DNA of 47,280 nucleotides from NCBI GenBank assembly GCA_023251255.1, contig JAHEZD010000041.1:1-47280 (forward strand). The letters are read 5' to 3'. This document shows positions 24,111 through 35,500 of this stretch, one piece after another. Each line of letters opens with the position of its first letter. Within the stretch, counting starts at the first letter, position 1. The DNA comes from Chitinophagaceae bacterium (GTDB taxonomy: Bacteria > Bacteroidota > Bacteroidia > Chitinophagales > Chitinophagaceae). A model generated the notes under the pieces. The model did not search any database. It was not told the origin of the DNA and saw only the letters and a program-made list of their open reading frames with translations. The position numbers and the translations under genes were made by a program.

Positions 24111-24368
24111 TTATGCTGCTGCAGCTACTTTCCTCTTGGCCAATTTGCTTTTTAAATTGGCAGCTTTGTTTTTATGTATCACGCCACGTTTAGCCAATTT
24201 GTCAATCATGGATTCAACAGAAGGCAATTTGTCGCCATAAGCTGTTTTGTCCTCGATTGCTTTCAAATCACGGATTGCATTTCTGGTAGTTTTACCATTG
24301 TACCTGTTCCTGTCTCTGCGTTTGGCTGCTTGCCTAGTATCTTTTTTAGTAGCCTTATGGTTTGCCAT
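24111..24368 (-). CDS. rpsT: 30S ribosomal protein S20
   Basis: 85 residues from the ATG at 24368 (MANHKATKKDTRQAAKRRDRNRYN), a standard S20 start. A 13-residue extension upstream of it lies across the promoter box and is rejected. The protein is Lys/Arg-rich and helical, with TTRNAIRDLKAIED and KRGVIHKNKAANLKSKLAKRKVA matching S20, which binds 16S rRNA early in 30S assembly. The gene stands alone with its own promoter and terminator. Confidence 0.97.
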   Translation of the reverse strand: MANHKATKKDTRQAAKRRDRNRYNGKTTRNAIRDLKAIEDKTAYGDKLPSVESMIDKLAKRGVIHKNKAANLKSKLAKRKVAAAA

Positions 24369-24389
24369 GTATTCTATTTTAAAGGACGG

Positions 24390-24397
24390 CAAAAGTA
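24390..24397 (-). promoter_or_regulatory. Candidate -7 promoter box for rpsT
   Basis: On the minus strand this is TACTTTTG, an exact TAnnTTTG match, 21 bp upstream of the rpsT ATG. It implies a short leader of about 15 nt. The -33 region reads TTTTC rather than TTTG, so it is only partly conserved. Confidence 0.45.
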
Positions 24398-24573
24398 AGG
24401 GGTTCATTTTGAAAGTGGAAAATTAAATTGAATTTTTTTTCAACAATTATTAAAATGCCGTAGCAGCAGGTAACTTTTGGCTTTGTGCCTACTTTAAATT
24501 TTGCCCTTTTTTTATGCAATCAATGCCCGATATTTGCCTCCATTCAATAAAAAAGTAGTTCAATTTTGCTAAA

Positions 24574-27330
24574 ATGAAGGATTTCTCGTACATCACCAAT
24601 TCCCATCCTGCCTACATAGAAAGTTTATACCAGGAATTTATAAAAGACCCTAACAGTATCGATGCAGACCTCAAAAAATTTTTCGAAGGGTTTGATTTTG
24701 CATTGGCCAATACCCAGGCCAAGCCTGTAAATGGCACTGCGGTCACCACTACGGCCACAGTTTCTGCTACAGGGGATATTGATTGGTCAAGGGAAATAAG
24801 GGCATACCGTATGATCCTCGGGTACAGGAACAAGGGACACCTTCTTGCAAAAACAAATCCCATCCGAACAAGAAAGGATAGGGGGGCGAACCTGGATTTA
24901 GGCTTTTTTGGGTTCACCGAGGCGGACCTGGAGCAAACATTCAATGCAGGGAACTTGATTGGCATTGGGACCACAACGCTCAGGAATATCATTGCCCATT
25001 TGGAGAAATCCTATGCTACGCATATAGGTGTTGAATTCAAATACATTAGCGACCAGAAGAAGATTGATTGGCTGTCCAACGAAATCGAAAAGGACTTCAA
25101 TAAGCCGCTTCCTTTGGAAAAGAAGAAAAGGGTGCTTGAGAAGCTGAACCAAGGGGTCATGTTCGAAAAATTCCTGCATACCAAATATATTGGCCAGAAG
25201 AGGTTCTCATTGGAAGGCGGGGAAACCACGATTGCCGCCCTGGATGAAATCATTAATGTAGCTGCCGATAATGATGTGCAGGAAGTGGTAATAGGGATGG
25301 CGCATAGGGGAAGATTGAATGTGCTTGCCAACATCATGGGCAAGACCTATGAGCAGATTTTCAGTGAGTTTGAGGGAACAGGAGCCATTGACCAAACGAT
25401 GGGCAGCGGCGACGTTAAATACCATATGGGTTATGGGAGCGAGGTTACCACTGCGAATAATAAGGCTATACATTTAAAACTGATGCCCAATCCATCGCAT
25501 TTGGAAGCGGTAGACCCTGTGGTGGTTGGTTTTGCCCGGGCCAAGGCCGATGTATTGTACAAGAGTGATTTTGATAAACTGCTTCCTATCCTAATCCATG
25601 GCGATGCTTCTGTAGCAGGTCAGGGAATTGTTTATGAAGTATTGCAAATGAGCAACTTACGTGGTTACTATACGGGTGGTACCATCCATTTTGTCATCAA
25701 TAACCAAATAGGCTTTACTACAGATTTTGATGATGCAAGGAGTTCTGATTACTGTACTTCCATTGCAGCCATGGTGCAGGCCCCAGTGCTGCATGTAAAT
25801 GGTGATGATGCGGAAGCCGTGGTGAAATGTGCATCCATTGCCACGCGTTATAGGCAAGCGTTCAATTCGGATATCTTCATTGATATGGTTTGCTACCGCA
25901 AACATGGACATAACGAGGGGGATGATCCCAAATACACTCAACCCCAATTGTATGCCCTGATTGATAAACATCCCAACCCAAGGGAGGTTTATGTGAAATA
26001 CCTTCTGGAGAATGGGGAGCCAGATGCGCAGGAACTTGCCAAAGCCATGGAAAAGAAGTTCTGGGAAGACTTGCAGGAGCGTTTGGACGAAGTGAAGCAG
26101 AAGCCATTGCCCTACACTTACCAGCCACCTGAACTTGTTTGGAAAAGCTTGCGGAAGGCTACCGCAGAAGACTTCAACCAATCACCTGTTACTGCCATAC
26201 CCGAAGATGATGTGAGGAAACTGTTCAAAGGATTGATGGAATGGCCCTCTGATTTCAGGCCGCTCAAGAAAGTGGAAAAGTTATTGGCCGACAAGACCAA
26301 GCTGTTGGAAACTGAAAATAAAATTGATTGGGCCACTGGTGAACTTTTGGCTTATGCTTCCATTTTAGTCGAAGGGAAGATTGTGCGGATGAGTGGGCAG
26401 GATGTGCAACGTGGGACTTTCTCCCACCGACATGCTGTATTGCGTGATGAGGAAACCAATAAGCCTTATAACAGGCTAAAGGGCCTTAGCGAAGGCCAGG
26501 AAAAATTCCGTATTTACAATTCATTGCTGAGTGAATATGGGGTACTTGGTTTTGAATATGGGTATGCCATGGCGAACCCGAATGCATTGGTTATTTGGGA
26601 GGCCCAGTTTGGCGATTTCTGCAACGGGGCCCAAACCATGATTGACCAGTTCATTGCTGCTGGCGAGCAGAAATGGCAGCGCCAGAATGCAGTGGTGATG
26701 TTGTTGCCCCATGGATATGAAGGGCAGGGGCCCGAGCATAGCAGTGCAAGAATGGAACGCTTTTTACAGATGTGTGCAGAGTTGAACCTTATTATTACCA
26801 ATATTACCACTGCTGCCAATTTCTTCCATGTGATGAGAAGGCAATTGGCTTGGACTTTCAGGAAACCATTGATCAATTTTTCCCCAAAAGCCAACCTGCG
26901 TTATGCCGGTAGTTACAGTCATATCAACGAGTTTACGCATGGCGGGTTCAAGGAAGTAATTGATGACTCGGTGGAAGAGGCATCTGCAATTAAGAAGGTG
27001 TTGTTGTGTTCCGGTAAGTTGTACTTTGAATTGGCGGAGAAAAAGGTAAAAGAAAACAGGAACGATGTTGCGATAGTGCGTTTGGAACAGATATATCCCT
27101 TACCTGAAAAACAACTGAAGGTACTCCATGACAAGTACAGCAAGGCAATCTGGTTCTGGGTACAGGAAGAGCCATTGAACATGGGGGCAGCTTCGTTTTT
27201 GCAAACCAACCTTAAGGGCATCAATTTTGGCGTTATCAGCCGCCACGCAAGTGCAAGTACTGCTACAGGTTATGCCAAAGTACACAAACAGGAACAGGAG
27301 GAAATTATCGAAACTGCATTCAGTATTTAA
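24574..27330 (+). CDS. sucA: 2-oxoglutarate dehydrogenase E1 component
   Basis: 918 residues, close to the usual size. This thiamine-diphosphate enzyme decarboxylates 2-oxoglutarate in the TCA cycle and transfers the succinyl group to the E2 lipoyl domain. The N-terminal segment (FSYITNSHPAYIESLYQEF) is typical. Catalytic blocks include VVIGMAHRGRLNVLANIMGK, ILIHGDASVAGQGIVYE, HVNGDDAEAV (Mg/ThDP site), CYRKHGHNEGDDPKYTQP and, in the second transketolase half, WEAQFGDFCNGAQ and LLPHGYEGQGPEHSSARMERF. The E2 gene (sucB) does not follow directly, since a strong terminator ends this unit. Confidence 0.98.
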   Translation: MKDFSYITNSHPAYIESLYQEFIKDPNSIDADLKKFFEGFDFALANTQAKPVNGTAVTTTATVSATGDIDWSREIRAYRMILGYRNKGHLLAKTNPIRTRKDRGANLDLGFFGFTEADLEQTFNAGNLIGIGTTTLRNIIAHLEKSYATHIGVEFKYISDQKKIDWLSNEIEKDFNKPLPLEKKKRVLEKLNQGVMFEKFLHTKYIGQKRFSLEGGETTIAALDEIINVAADNDVQEVVIGMAHRGRLNVLANIMGKTYEQIFSEFEGTGAIDQTMGSGDVKYHMGYGSEVTTANNKAIHLKLMPNPSHLEAVDPVVVGFARAKADVLYKSDFDKLLPILIHGDASVAGQGIVYEVLQMSNLRGYYTGGTIHFVINNQIGFTTDFDDARSSDYCTSIAAMVQAPVLHVNGDDAEAVVKCASIATRYRQAFNSDIFIDMVCYRKHGHNEGDDPKYTQPQLYALIDKHPNPREVYVKYLLENGEPDAQELAKAMEKKFWEDLQERLDEVKQKPLPYTYQPPELVWKSLRKATAEDFNQSPVTAIPEDDVRKLFKGLMEWPSDFRPLKKVEKLLADKTKLLETENKIDWATGELLAYASILVEGKIVRMSGQDVQRGTFSHRHAVLRDEETNKPYNRLKGLSEGQEKFRIYNSLLSEYGVLGFEYGYAMANPNALVIWEAQFGDFCNGAQTMIDQFIAAGEQKWQRQNAVVMLLPHGYEGQGPEHSSARMERFLQMCAELNLIITNITTAANFFHVMRRQLAWTFRKPLINFSPKANLRYAGSYSHINEFTHGGFKEVIDDSVEEASAIKKVLLCSGKLYFELAEKKVKENRNDVAIVRLEQIYPLPEKQLKVLHDKYSKAIWFWVQEEPLNMGAASFLQTNLKGINFGVISRHASASTATGYAKVHKQEQEEIIETAFSI

Positions 27331-27352
27331 GGTTCATTCAAGTGATATTACG

Positions 27353-27384
27353 TCCCTGTTGCCATCTGCAACAGGGATTTTTTA
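27353..27384 (+). terminator. Terminator of sucA
   Basis: Perfect 10-bp stem TCCCTGTTGC/GCAACAGGGA (27353-27362 and 27368-27377) with a 5-nt loop and a TTTTTTA tail, 22 bp after the stop. Confidence 0.9.
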
Positions 27385-27594
27385 TATGCACCCCTTCCGT
27401 AATTGTACGGTTTTTCCCCGTAATTATACATGCCCCAAACGTCCGTGCAAATACCCAATAAAGCCGTTTTAATGTTTTTTAGCCACGTTTCAGGTACAAA
27501 AAATACGTAAGACATACTAAAAAGAAGACGTTTGCTGTTATAAATAAGCAAGGTTTTTTAAAATATTCCAATATCCATTCGTAAACCGAATTCC

Positions 27595-30500
27595 ATGAAA
27601 GCCAATTTGGCATCAGGGCTGAAGTATATTCAGTTATTGATTGCCTCAATACTCATCCTTGGGTCTGCACATGCTCAGTTGCATGCAGACTTCACCGCCA
27701 ACGTTTCTGCTGGCTGCTCACCGATAGTTGTAAGTTTTCAGGATGCGTCTACTGGTAACCCAACAGAATGGAAATGGGATTTGGGAAATGGTACCATATC
27801 CTCCTTACAGAACCCTGCTGTTAGCTACATCAATCCCGGTACCTACAATATTAAATTGGTTGTAAAAAATAGTAATGGTTTGGATTCTGTCACCAAGTCA
27901 CAGTTCATTACCGTTTATGATAACCCAATAGTAGATTTCTCATCGGGCGTTACATTGGGCTGCTATCCATTACATACACAATTTATTGATTTGAGTATCG
28001 CTTCTGCTGGTAGCATTAGCCAGTGGCAATGGGATTTTGGTGATGGATATGTATCCACACTGCGTAACCCAACGCATACCTATACTTCCCAAGGCCTGTT
28101 TGATGTGAAATTAAAAGTGATCAATGCCAATGGTTGTTCAAAAACTGTTACCAAACCATCTTTCATTAATGTAAATGGAGGAGTAAAAGCTGATTTTTCT
28201 TACGTATCATCGGGTAATTGCCATCCACCTACTCCTGTAACATTTACCAACTCGTCCGCAGGTACTGGTTTGTTGAGTTATGAATGGTCTTTTGGTGACG
28301 GTGGTATATCTTCCGATTTGAATCCTGTTCATAGTTACAATAACCCCGGTTCCTACACCATCCAATTAATTACGATCAATGCGCTTGGTTGTACCGATAC
28401 CATCACTAAGGTAAACGGTATTGTGGTAGGCTCTGTTCAGGCAGCTTTCAGTATGCCGGTTACTGCTTGTGCCGGTTCCCCAATATCCATTGCGAATACA
28501 TCGACCCCTGCTACAGTATCCTCTGTCTGGAATTTCGGTGATGCAACGGGTTCCACACAGATCAATCCAGTAAAAACATTTGCCAATGCAGGGGTTTACC
28601 AGATAAAATTGGTGAACAATTTTGGTATGTGCAAGGATTCTACCATTAAGAACATCACCATACTTGAAAAGCCAAGCGTAGCTTTTACAAGTACAAATAA
28701 TATAGCTTGTGCTGCACCCGTCAATGTGCAGTTCAACAACAATTCATTGGGTGGGGCGACTTATTTCTGGAATTTTGGAGATGGAAATATTTCAACCTTG
28801 CAAAGCCCCACCCATTCTTATAACCTTCAAGGCAATTACAGTGTGAGCCTTGTGGCCACACATATCAATGGCTGCAAGGATTCCATTGCCAAGAGCGATT
28901 TTGTTGCAGTGCATGTTCCCCATATTGATGGTATCACTGCTGATCCCAAAGAAGGCTGCGCACCATTGTCGGTAAATTTTGCATCAACAGTTAGTAGTGT
29001 ACAGACTATTGTACAATACCTTTGGGAATTTGGCGATGGTACTACTTCAACATCACAATTGCCCACCCATGTTTATACAGCGGAAGGTGTATTTGATGTG
29101 AAACTAACTGTTACAACGTCTGGCGGTTGCAGTGATACTTTTACGAGCCTGCACGCCGTAAAGGTTGGGCATAAGCCCACACCTGATTTTTCAGCTACTC
29201 CTTTGGACGGTTGTGCCATGAATGGGGTATTTTTTACTGATGCAAGCAGCAATGGCCCAATAACAGAATGGTTTTGGGATTTTGGTGACAATAAAACCTC
29301 CACCAATCAGAACCCTTTTACGCAGTACATGGATACGGGCTATTTTACAGTGAAACTAATTGTTTGGAACAATGGATGCAAGGACAGCATTACCAAACAG
29401 AACTATGTGCATGTGAAGCCGCCTATAGCCAAGTTTGAATATTCCATTATCAATTGTGCCAATAAGCTGGAAGTTACTTTTACGGATAAGTCTGCAGGGG
29501 CATTGACTTATAATTGGGATTTTGGTGACGGCACTACAAGCAGCTTACCAAGTCCTGTGCACTCTTTTCCTGCATCCGGCATTTATTCAGTTTCCCTGAC
29601 TGTGACCAACGATGGTTGCACACATGTGAAACCGCGCTTGGTTGCAGTGGATAACAGGAAGGGCAAATTGCATGTTTCGTCCAATGTTGCCTGCCGTATG
29701 GACCCTGTAACTTTTACTGTGGACAGTTTGGACTTTGCCAACGTGGCATCTTATGAATGGAATATTGGAACAGGAAATACTATTGTTACCAATTCGCCTT
29801 CAACTGGGTTCAGGTATCCGCAAGCGGGTTCCTATGCTGTTTCTGTAATTGTTACCTATGGAAATGGGTGTAAGGACACTTTGTATAACAATGTTTCAAC
29901 AACCATTTATGGCCCAACTGCAAACTTTAGTGCCGTAACCAACTTTTTATGTTCTGGTTCAACGGTTAATTTTATTGATTCCTCAACAACCGATGGCTTG
30001 CACAGCATTGCCAATTGGAGCTGGAATTATGGTGATGGCAGTGCTTTGGCCAATTATTCAACAGGGCCGTTTTCCCATCAGTACAATGTTGGGGGCAATA
30101 TGGCCGTGACTTTAAAGGTAACAGATAGTTATGGCTGTTCTGATAGCTTAACAAGGGTGAATGTGGTAACGGTTTCCAAAACTGTTGCGGCATTTGTGGA
30201 ATCAGATACAACTATCTGCCCAGGCTACCATGTTGTGTTCAATAACCAATCAACAGGTAACAATCTTTCTTATCAATGGAGTTTTGGAGATGGGAATATA
30301 TCAACTGTAGGCAGCCCATCGCATGATTATCCTAATGCAGGAACCTACACCATAAAATTATTTGCTATGGATCCTTATGGTTGCAAGGATTCCATTACGA
30401 AAACCGACAAGATAAAGGTGTACAATCCAATTGCCCATTTTACGATGAGTGATTCATTTGGTGTATGCCCCCCATTGCTTGTTAATATGACCAACACCTC

Positions 30501-32421
30501 TGCAAATGTAGCTTCCAATACTTGGACGTTTGGTGATGGCAGTGGTGCCAATTTTGCTGCACCATCCCATCTGTACACTTATCCTGGTAGCTATACGGTT
30601 AAATTGGTGGTAAGGAACAACGGAGGCTGCGCAGACTCTGCCAGCAGGACTGTTAAAGTGCTTGGACCGACAGGTATACTGAGCTATTCGCCAACACTTT
30701 CATGTGTGCCATTTACAGTGAATTTTTCATCGGTTACCCAAAATGCGGTAAAACTTATGTGGGATTATAATGACGGTGTGGTAGCTACAACTACGAGCAA
30801 TACATCGTCGTACAATTATGTAAATGCGGGCAGCTACATTCCTAAATTAATCCTGGAAGATGCTTCAGGTTGCCGGGTACCGATTATTGGCAAGGATACC
30901 ATCAATGCAAAAGGTATCAAGGCACAGATTGCCACACAGAATGCGCTGGTTTGTGATTCAGGTTTTGTTACTTTCAATCATTCATCCATCACGAACGATA
31001 TTGTTACGAACTACCTTTGGAGATTTGGGGATGGGGCTTCGTCAACACAGGCTCAACCTTCGCACAAATACACGAATAACGGTTTCTATAATGTGAAACT
31101 TGTAGTAAGGACACAAACTGGATGCACCGATAGCATTACAACAAATAGTCTTGTAAAAGTAGTGGGCAAACCACATGTGGCTATCACAGCAGATTCACTG
31201 GTTTGCAGAAATGGGTCATTGGTGTTTGCATCTGCTGTTGTTCATCCAGATACAGCTTCCATTACTTGGAACTGGAACTTTGCGAATGGCAATACATCCT
31301 CACTACAGAACCCTCCTTCGCAAATATTCCCAATAGCAGGCAATTTCAATGTGAGCGTTATTACCAATAGCAGTAATGGATGTGCTGACACTACCATAAA
31401 AGTAGTGGCCGTAAAAGATCTGCCCAATGTGGATGCAGGCATCGATACTGCTATTTGCCGGAACCAGTCTTATACATTGCATGCTACTGGTGCCCTTACT
31501 TATACATGGGCCACCCAGGGCACTTTGAGTTGCTTAAACTGTGCCTCGCCCATTGCACATCCATTAACGGATGTGATGTATATGGTAACAGGCAAGAATG
31601 CTTACAATTGCGTTGCAACGGATTCAGTTAGGGTGAGGGTGCAGCAGCACTTGAACATGGTAGCTGATAAAGGCGATACTTTATGTTTGGGGGAAACTGC
31701 AAAAATGAAAGCTACCGGCACTGAAAAATATACTTGGTCCCCTTCCTTGTACATCGACAATCCTACTGCGGCACAAGTGAACATACGCCCCGCAAAAGAT
31801 ACATTAATGAATTACCGTGTTATCGGAATGGACAATAAGGGATGTTTTGCAGATACAGCTTTTGTGAAAGTGAAGACCTACCCAATTCCTAAGATGGAAA
31901 TCAAACAAGATGAAATTATTTTGAATGCAGGTAGTACTGTAAAATTGGAGACCACCAATACGGGTGATGTAACAAAATGGAAATGGACCCCTTCTAAATG
32001 GCTTGACAATCCGAATTTGGCATCCCCTACTGCTACTGCCAGGGAGTCAATTGTTTACACCTGCGTAGCTGCCAATGACGGCCAGTGCATTACAAGGGAT
32101 GAGGTGAAGATTACCGTTATCTGCAACAATGCCAACATATTTGTACCCAATACGTTCTCACCCAATGGGGATGGCATGAACGATATTTTTTACCCTAGGG
32201 GCAAAGGCGTATTTACCATTAAGAGTTTGCGCATCTTCAACCGTTGGGGAGAAGTTGTTTTCGAAAGGATTGGTTTTCAAGCAAATGACGCAACAGCAGG
32301 CTGGGACGGCACGTTCAAGGGCAGTAAATTGCCAACAGACGTTTATGTTTATGCCATGGAGGTGCAATGTGATAACAGTACCATTATACCCACAAAAGGC
32401 AATGTAACGCTGCTGCGATAG
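27595..32421 (+). CDS. Giant PKD-repeat surface protein with gliding-type (T9SS type B) C-terminal domain, copy 1
   Basis: 1,608 residues. Signal peptide about 1-28 (LLIASILILGSAHAQ). I count 15 PKD-like modules of about 80-90 residues up to about residue 1275, each with a core like WDFGDG-S...P.H.Y...G.Y.VKL. Three Ig-like modules follow, the first two beginning VDAGIDTAICRNQ and GDTLCLGETAKM. From about 1515 there is a gliding motility-associated C-terminal domain (CHU_C type): NIFVPNTFSPNGDGMNDIFYP, IFNRWGEVVFE, GWDGTFKG, PTDVYVYAMEV. This is the T9SS type B sorting signal, often paired with PorP/SprF proteins. Most modules carry two Cys (one near the start, one in an NGCKDS-like end), suggesting one disulfide per module. 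It is probably a filamentous adhesin or gliding-related protein. Confidence 0.96.
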   Translation: MKANLASGLKYIQLLIASILILGSAHAQLHADFTANVSAGCSPIVVSFQDASTGNPTEWKWDLGNGTISSLQNPAVSYINPGTYNIKLVVKNSNGLDSVTKSQFITVYDNPIVDFSSGVTLGCYPLHTQFIDLSIASAGSISQWQWDFGDGYVSTLRNPTHTYTSQGLFDVKLKVINANGCSKTVTKPSFINVNGGVKADFSYVSSGNCHPPTPVTFTNSSAGTGLLSYEWSFGDGGISSDLNPVHSYNNPGSYTIQLITINALGCTDTITKVNGIVVGSVQAAFSMPVTACAGSPISIANTSTPATVSSVWNFGDATGSTQINPVKTFANAGVYQIKLVNNFGMCKDSTIKNITILEKPSVAFTSTNNIACAAPVNVQFNNNSLGGATYFWNFGDGNISTLQSPTHSYNLQGNYSVSLVATHINGCKDSIAKSDFVAVHVPHIDGITADPKEGCAPLSVNFASTVSSVQTIVQYLWEFGDGTTSTSQLPTHVYTAEGVFDVKLTVTTSGGCSDTFTSLHAVKVGHKPTPDFSATPLDGCAMNGVFFTDASSNGPITEWFWDFGDNKTSTNQNPFTQYMDTGYFTVKLIVWNNGCKDSITKQNYVHVKPPIAKFEYSIINCANKLEVTFTDKSAGALTYNWDFGDGTTSSLPSPVHSFPASGIYSVSLTVTNDGCTHVKPRLVAVDNRKGKLHVSSNVACRMDPVTFTVDSLDFANVASYEWNIGTGNTIVTNSPSTGFRYPQAGSYAVSVIVTYGNGCKDTLYNNVSTTIYGPTANFSAVTNFLCSGSTVNFIDSSTTDGLHSIANWSWNYGDGSALANYSTGPFSHQYNVGGNMAVTLKVTDSYGCSDSLTRVNVVTVSKTVAAFVESDTTICPGYHVVFNNQSTGNNLSYQWSFGDGNISTVGSPSHDYPNAGTYTIKLFAMDPYGCKDSITKTDKIKVYNPIAHFTMSDSFGVCPPLLVNMTNTSANVASNTWTFGDGSGANFAAPSHLYTYPGSYTVKLVVRNNGGCADSASRTVKVLGPTGILSYSPTLSCVPFTVNFSSVTQNAVKLMWDYNDGVVATTTSNTSSYNYVNAGSYIPKLILEDASGCRVPIIGKDTINAKGIKAQIATQNALVCDSGFVTFNHSSITNDIVTNYLWRFGDGASSTQAQPSHKYTNNGFYNVKLVVRTQTGCTDSITTNSLVKVVGKPHVAITADSLVCRNGSLVFASAVVHPDTASITWNWNFANGNTSSLQNPPSQIFPIAGNFNVSVITNSSNGCADTTIKVVAVKDLPNVDAGIDTAICRNQSYTLHATGALTYTWATQGTLSCLNCASPIAHPLTDVMYMVTGKNAYNCVATDSVRVRVQQHLNMVADKGDTLCLGETAKMKATGTEKYTWSPSLYIDNPTAAQVNIRPAKDTLMNYRVIGMDNKGCFADTAFVKVKTYPIPKMEIKQDEIILNAGSTVKLETTNTGDVTKWKWTPSKWLDNPNLASPTATARESIVYTCVAANDGQCITRDEVKITVICNNANIFVPNTFSPNGDGMNDIFYPRGKGVFTIKSLRIFNRWGEVVFERIGFQANDATAGWDGTFKGSKLPTDVYVYAMEVQCDNSTIIPTKGNVTLLR

Positions 32422-32453
32422 AAACTTTCTCTTACATTCGTTCGTAGTTTGAG

Positions 32454-32494
32454 AGGCCATTTTGCTGTTGAAGCAACAATTTGGCCTATTTTTT
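32454..32494 (+). terminator. Probable terminator between the two giant PKD genes
   Basis: An outer stem AGGCCA/TGGCCT (32454-32459 and 32482-32487), with an inner TGTTG/CAACA stem, is followed by ATTTTTTC. The stem is interrupted, so read-through into the second gene remains possible. Confidence 0.5.
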
Positions 32495-32529
32495 CATCTA
32501 CAGATGAGTTACAAGCTGAAATGTAAATA

Positions 32530-35500
32530 GTGCCGTACCTGCTGAAAAAGATATATTGTTGTTTGCCAACACTTCTTTGCTGCCTTTTAATTGGTGCAAG
32601 TGCCTATGCGCAGCCAACACCCATTTTTGCTGCAGATATTACCAGTGGATGTGCCCCTTTAATTGTGCATTTTCAGGATTTGTCGACCGGTAACCCCACT
32701 TCATGGAAATGGGATTTGGGAAACAATACCACTTCCTTCCAGCAAAGCCCTACAGCTACTTATTTTTCCCCCGGTTCATATACAGTAAAACTCATTGTGG
32801 AGAATGCTTCCGGTAAGGATTCTGTTATCAAGACCAATTATATAGTTGTCAATGATGTCCCAAGCGTAAACTTCAATGCCTCTGTAACAACGGGCTGCTA
32901 TCCTTTGGGGATTGCGTTCACGGATTTAAGCGTGGCCAATTCTGGTACCGATGTTGAATGGACATGGGATTTTGGGGATGGCAATACTTCAAGCAGCCAG
33001 AATCCCCAGCATACTTACATGGTTGCTGGAACTTTTGGCGTGACCTTAAAAGTAAAAAACAGTACGGGCTGCTTTACCTTTCTGAACAAGCCCAATTTTA
33101 TCACGATTTCCGGTGGGGCATTGGCAGGCTTTTCCGTTGGCAGCAATAGCGGTTGCGGTGCCCCCGCTACCATTGGGTTCAATAATTCATCCATTGGAAC
33201 TGGGATACTTAACTATCAATGGTTTTTTGGCGATGGGGGGGGCTCTTTATTGTCCAATCCCTCACATGTATATACAACTCCCGGTAGTTATACGGTAACC
33301 TTAATAACCAGCAACAATGTTGGCTGCAAGGACACCCTCATAAAGTCCAATATAATCAATATTGGCAATGTTGCAGCAAGCTTCAGCAATATCGGGAGTT
33401 GTATAGGTTTGCCTGTTTCGTTTACCAATACATCTGTTCCCCCTCCTTCAACTGTACTATGGAATTTTGGGGATGGGAATACATCCACACAAATTAATGC
33501 ATCAAATATTTATTCGGCACCTGGTACCTATCAGGTAAAAATGGTTGCAGATTTTGGTGCCTGCAAGGATTCCATTACAAAACCGGTAACCGTAACAGCC
33601 AAGCCTGTGGCTTCTTTTACACAATCTGCAACTGGTACCTGTTTGCCTCCTTTATTGGTTGGGTTCACGAATACATCCACAGGAAGTAGTTCTTTTCAAT
33701 GGTTGTTTGGCGATGGGGGTACATCCGGCCAAGCAAGCCCATCGCATAACTATGTACAGAATGGCAGCTTTGATGTAACACTTATTGCAACAAATGCAAC
33801 TGGCTGCTCGGATACCCTAATAAAAGTAGGGGCAGTGAAAATTAGCCCACCAGATATCGTATCAATCAGTTGTACGGAACTTCTACCCTATAAAGGTTGT
33901 GCCCCCTTTAGTTCTGTTTATAATGCTACGGTTAATTCTCCCGCACCGATTGTATTGTACGAATGGGACTTTGGTGATGCAACGCCAATACAAAATGGGG
34001 CAACACCTTCACATACCTACTCCAATTTGGGTACTTATACCATTACATTGATTGTTGCTACTGCTGGAGGGTGCAGGGATACCTTCTCATTGGTGAATGC
34101 TGTACAATTAAGCAGTAGGCCACATGCTGCTTTTTCTGCCAATCCCTTGATTGCCTGTGCAAAGCAACCGATTAATTTCCTCAACTCATCTACGGGTACC
34201 ATTGACACCTATATCTGGACTTTTGGTGATGGTGGCAGCTCTTCTTCCATGAACCCCATTCACAATTATACCGATACTGGTTTTTTTAGTGTGGTGCTGA
34301 TTGTGAGCAATAATTTTTGCAATGATACCTTACGTTTAGCCAAATACATCTATATCAATCCTCCAATTGCTGGTTTTGATAAGACGGTCAGTTGTGATAC
34401 CCCATTGCAAAGACGGTTTATAGACCAATCAAAAGGCGCCTTAACTTATGCGTGGGATTTTGGAGATGGTGGCACATCAACCATTCCTAGCCCCGTGCAT
34501 GTTTATCCTTCCCCTGGTTTGTATATCGTGAGCCTTACCGTAACAAACGCTACCTGCACACATACGGCAACCGATTCCATTATTATTGCTGCCGCTTCTC
34601 CGGATTTTACCACTAATGGCAACAATTTTTGTAAATATGCGGATGTTGTTTTTACGGCTACCAATATTGTTCCGTCGGCTATTTCAACTTATTTCTGGGA
34701 CTATGGAGATGGGGCAACAATTACGACCGGGAACCCGACCGTTACCCATAACTATACCAGTTCGGGCAATGTATTGCCATCATTGATTACCACGGATATC
34801 TATGGGTGCAAGGATACTGTTATCCGGCAATCACCCGTAACCATTTATGGGCCAACTGCTGGTTTTGCCAACCCACCTGGTGGCACATGCATCAATGGTA
34901 CGCTGAATTTTATAGATACTTCAGCAACAGATGGTGTGCACCCGATAGTGCAGTGGATATGGAACTATGGTGATGGGGGCATTGATACTGTTTCCGCTCC
35001 GCCTTTTGTCCATCAATACAATATACAGGGAAGTTTCCCCGTAAAACTTACTGTGAAGGATGGTTTTGGGTGCTATGATACATTGGTAAAACCATCTGCT
35101 GTATTGATAACAAAACCAGTTGCCAATTTTGATACGAACGATACCGTAAGGTGCAGTAATGCCAATGTTACATTCAATAACCTGTCTCAAGGGATGAACC
35201 TCGGCTACCATTGGGATTTTGGGGACCTCACTACTTCGGGTGCAAAGAATCCATTGCATCCGTACACCGATACGGGATTCTTTTCCATTAAATTGACTGT
35301 CACTGATCTATTTGGTTGCAAGGACTCTATGTTCAGGCCACAGTATGTCCATGTGGCCAATGTGAAATCCAACTTTAGTTTTTTACAAGGCGGGGTGCTC
35401 GGCCTATGTTATCCTTTTTTGATTGAAGTGGCCAATAATGCCACTTATGCATCCAATATAAGTTGGAGTTTTGGCGACGGTAGTTTCTCCAATATTGATA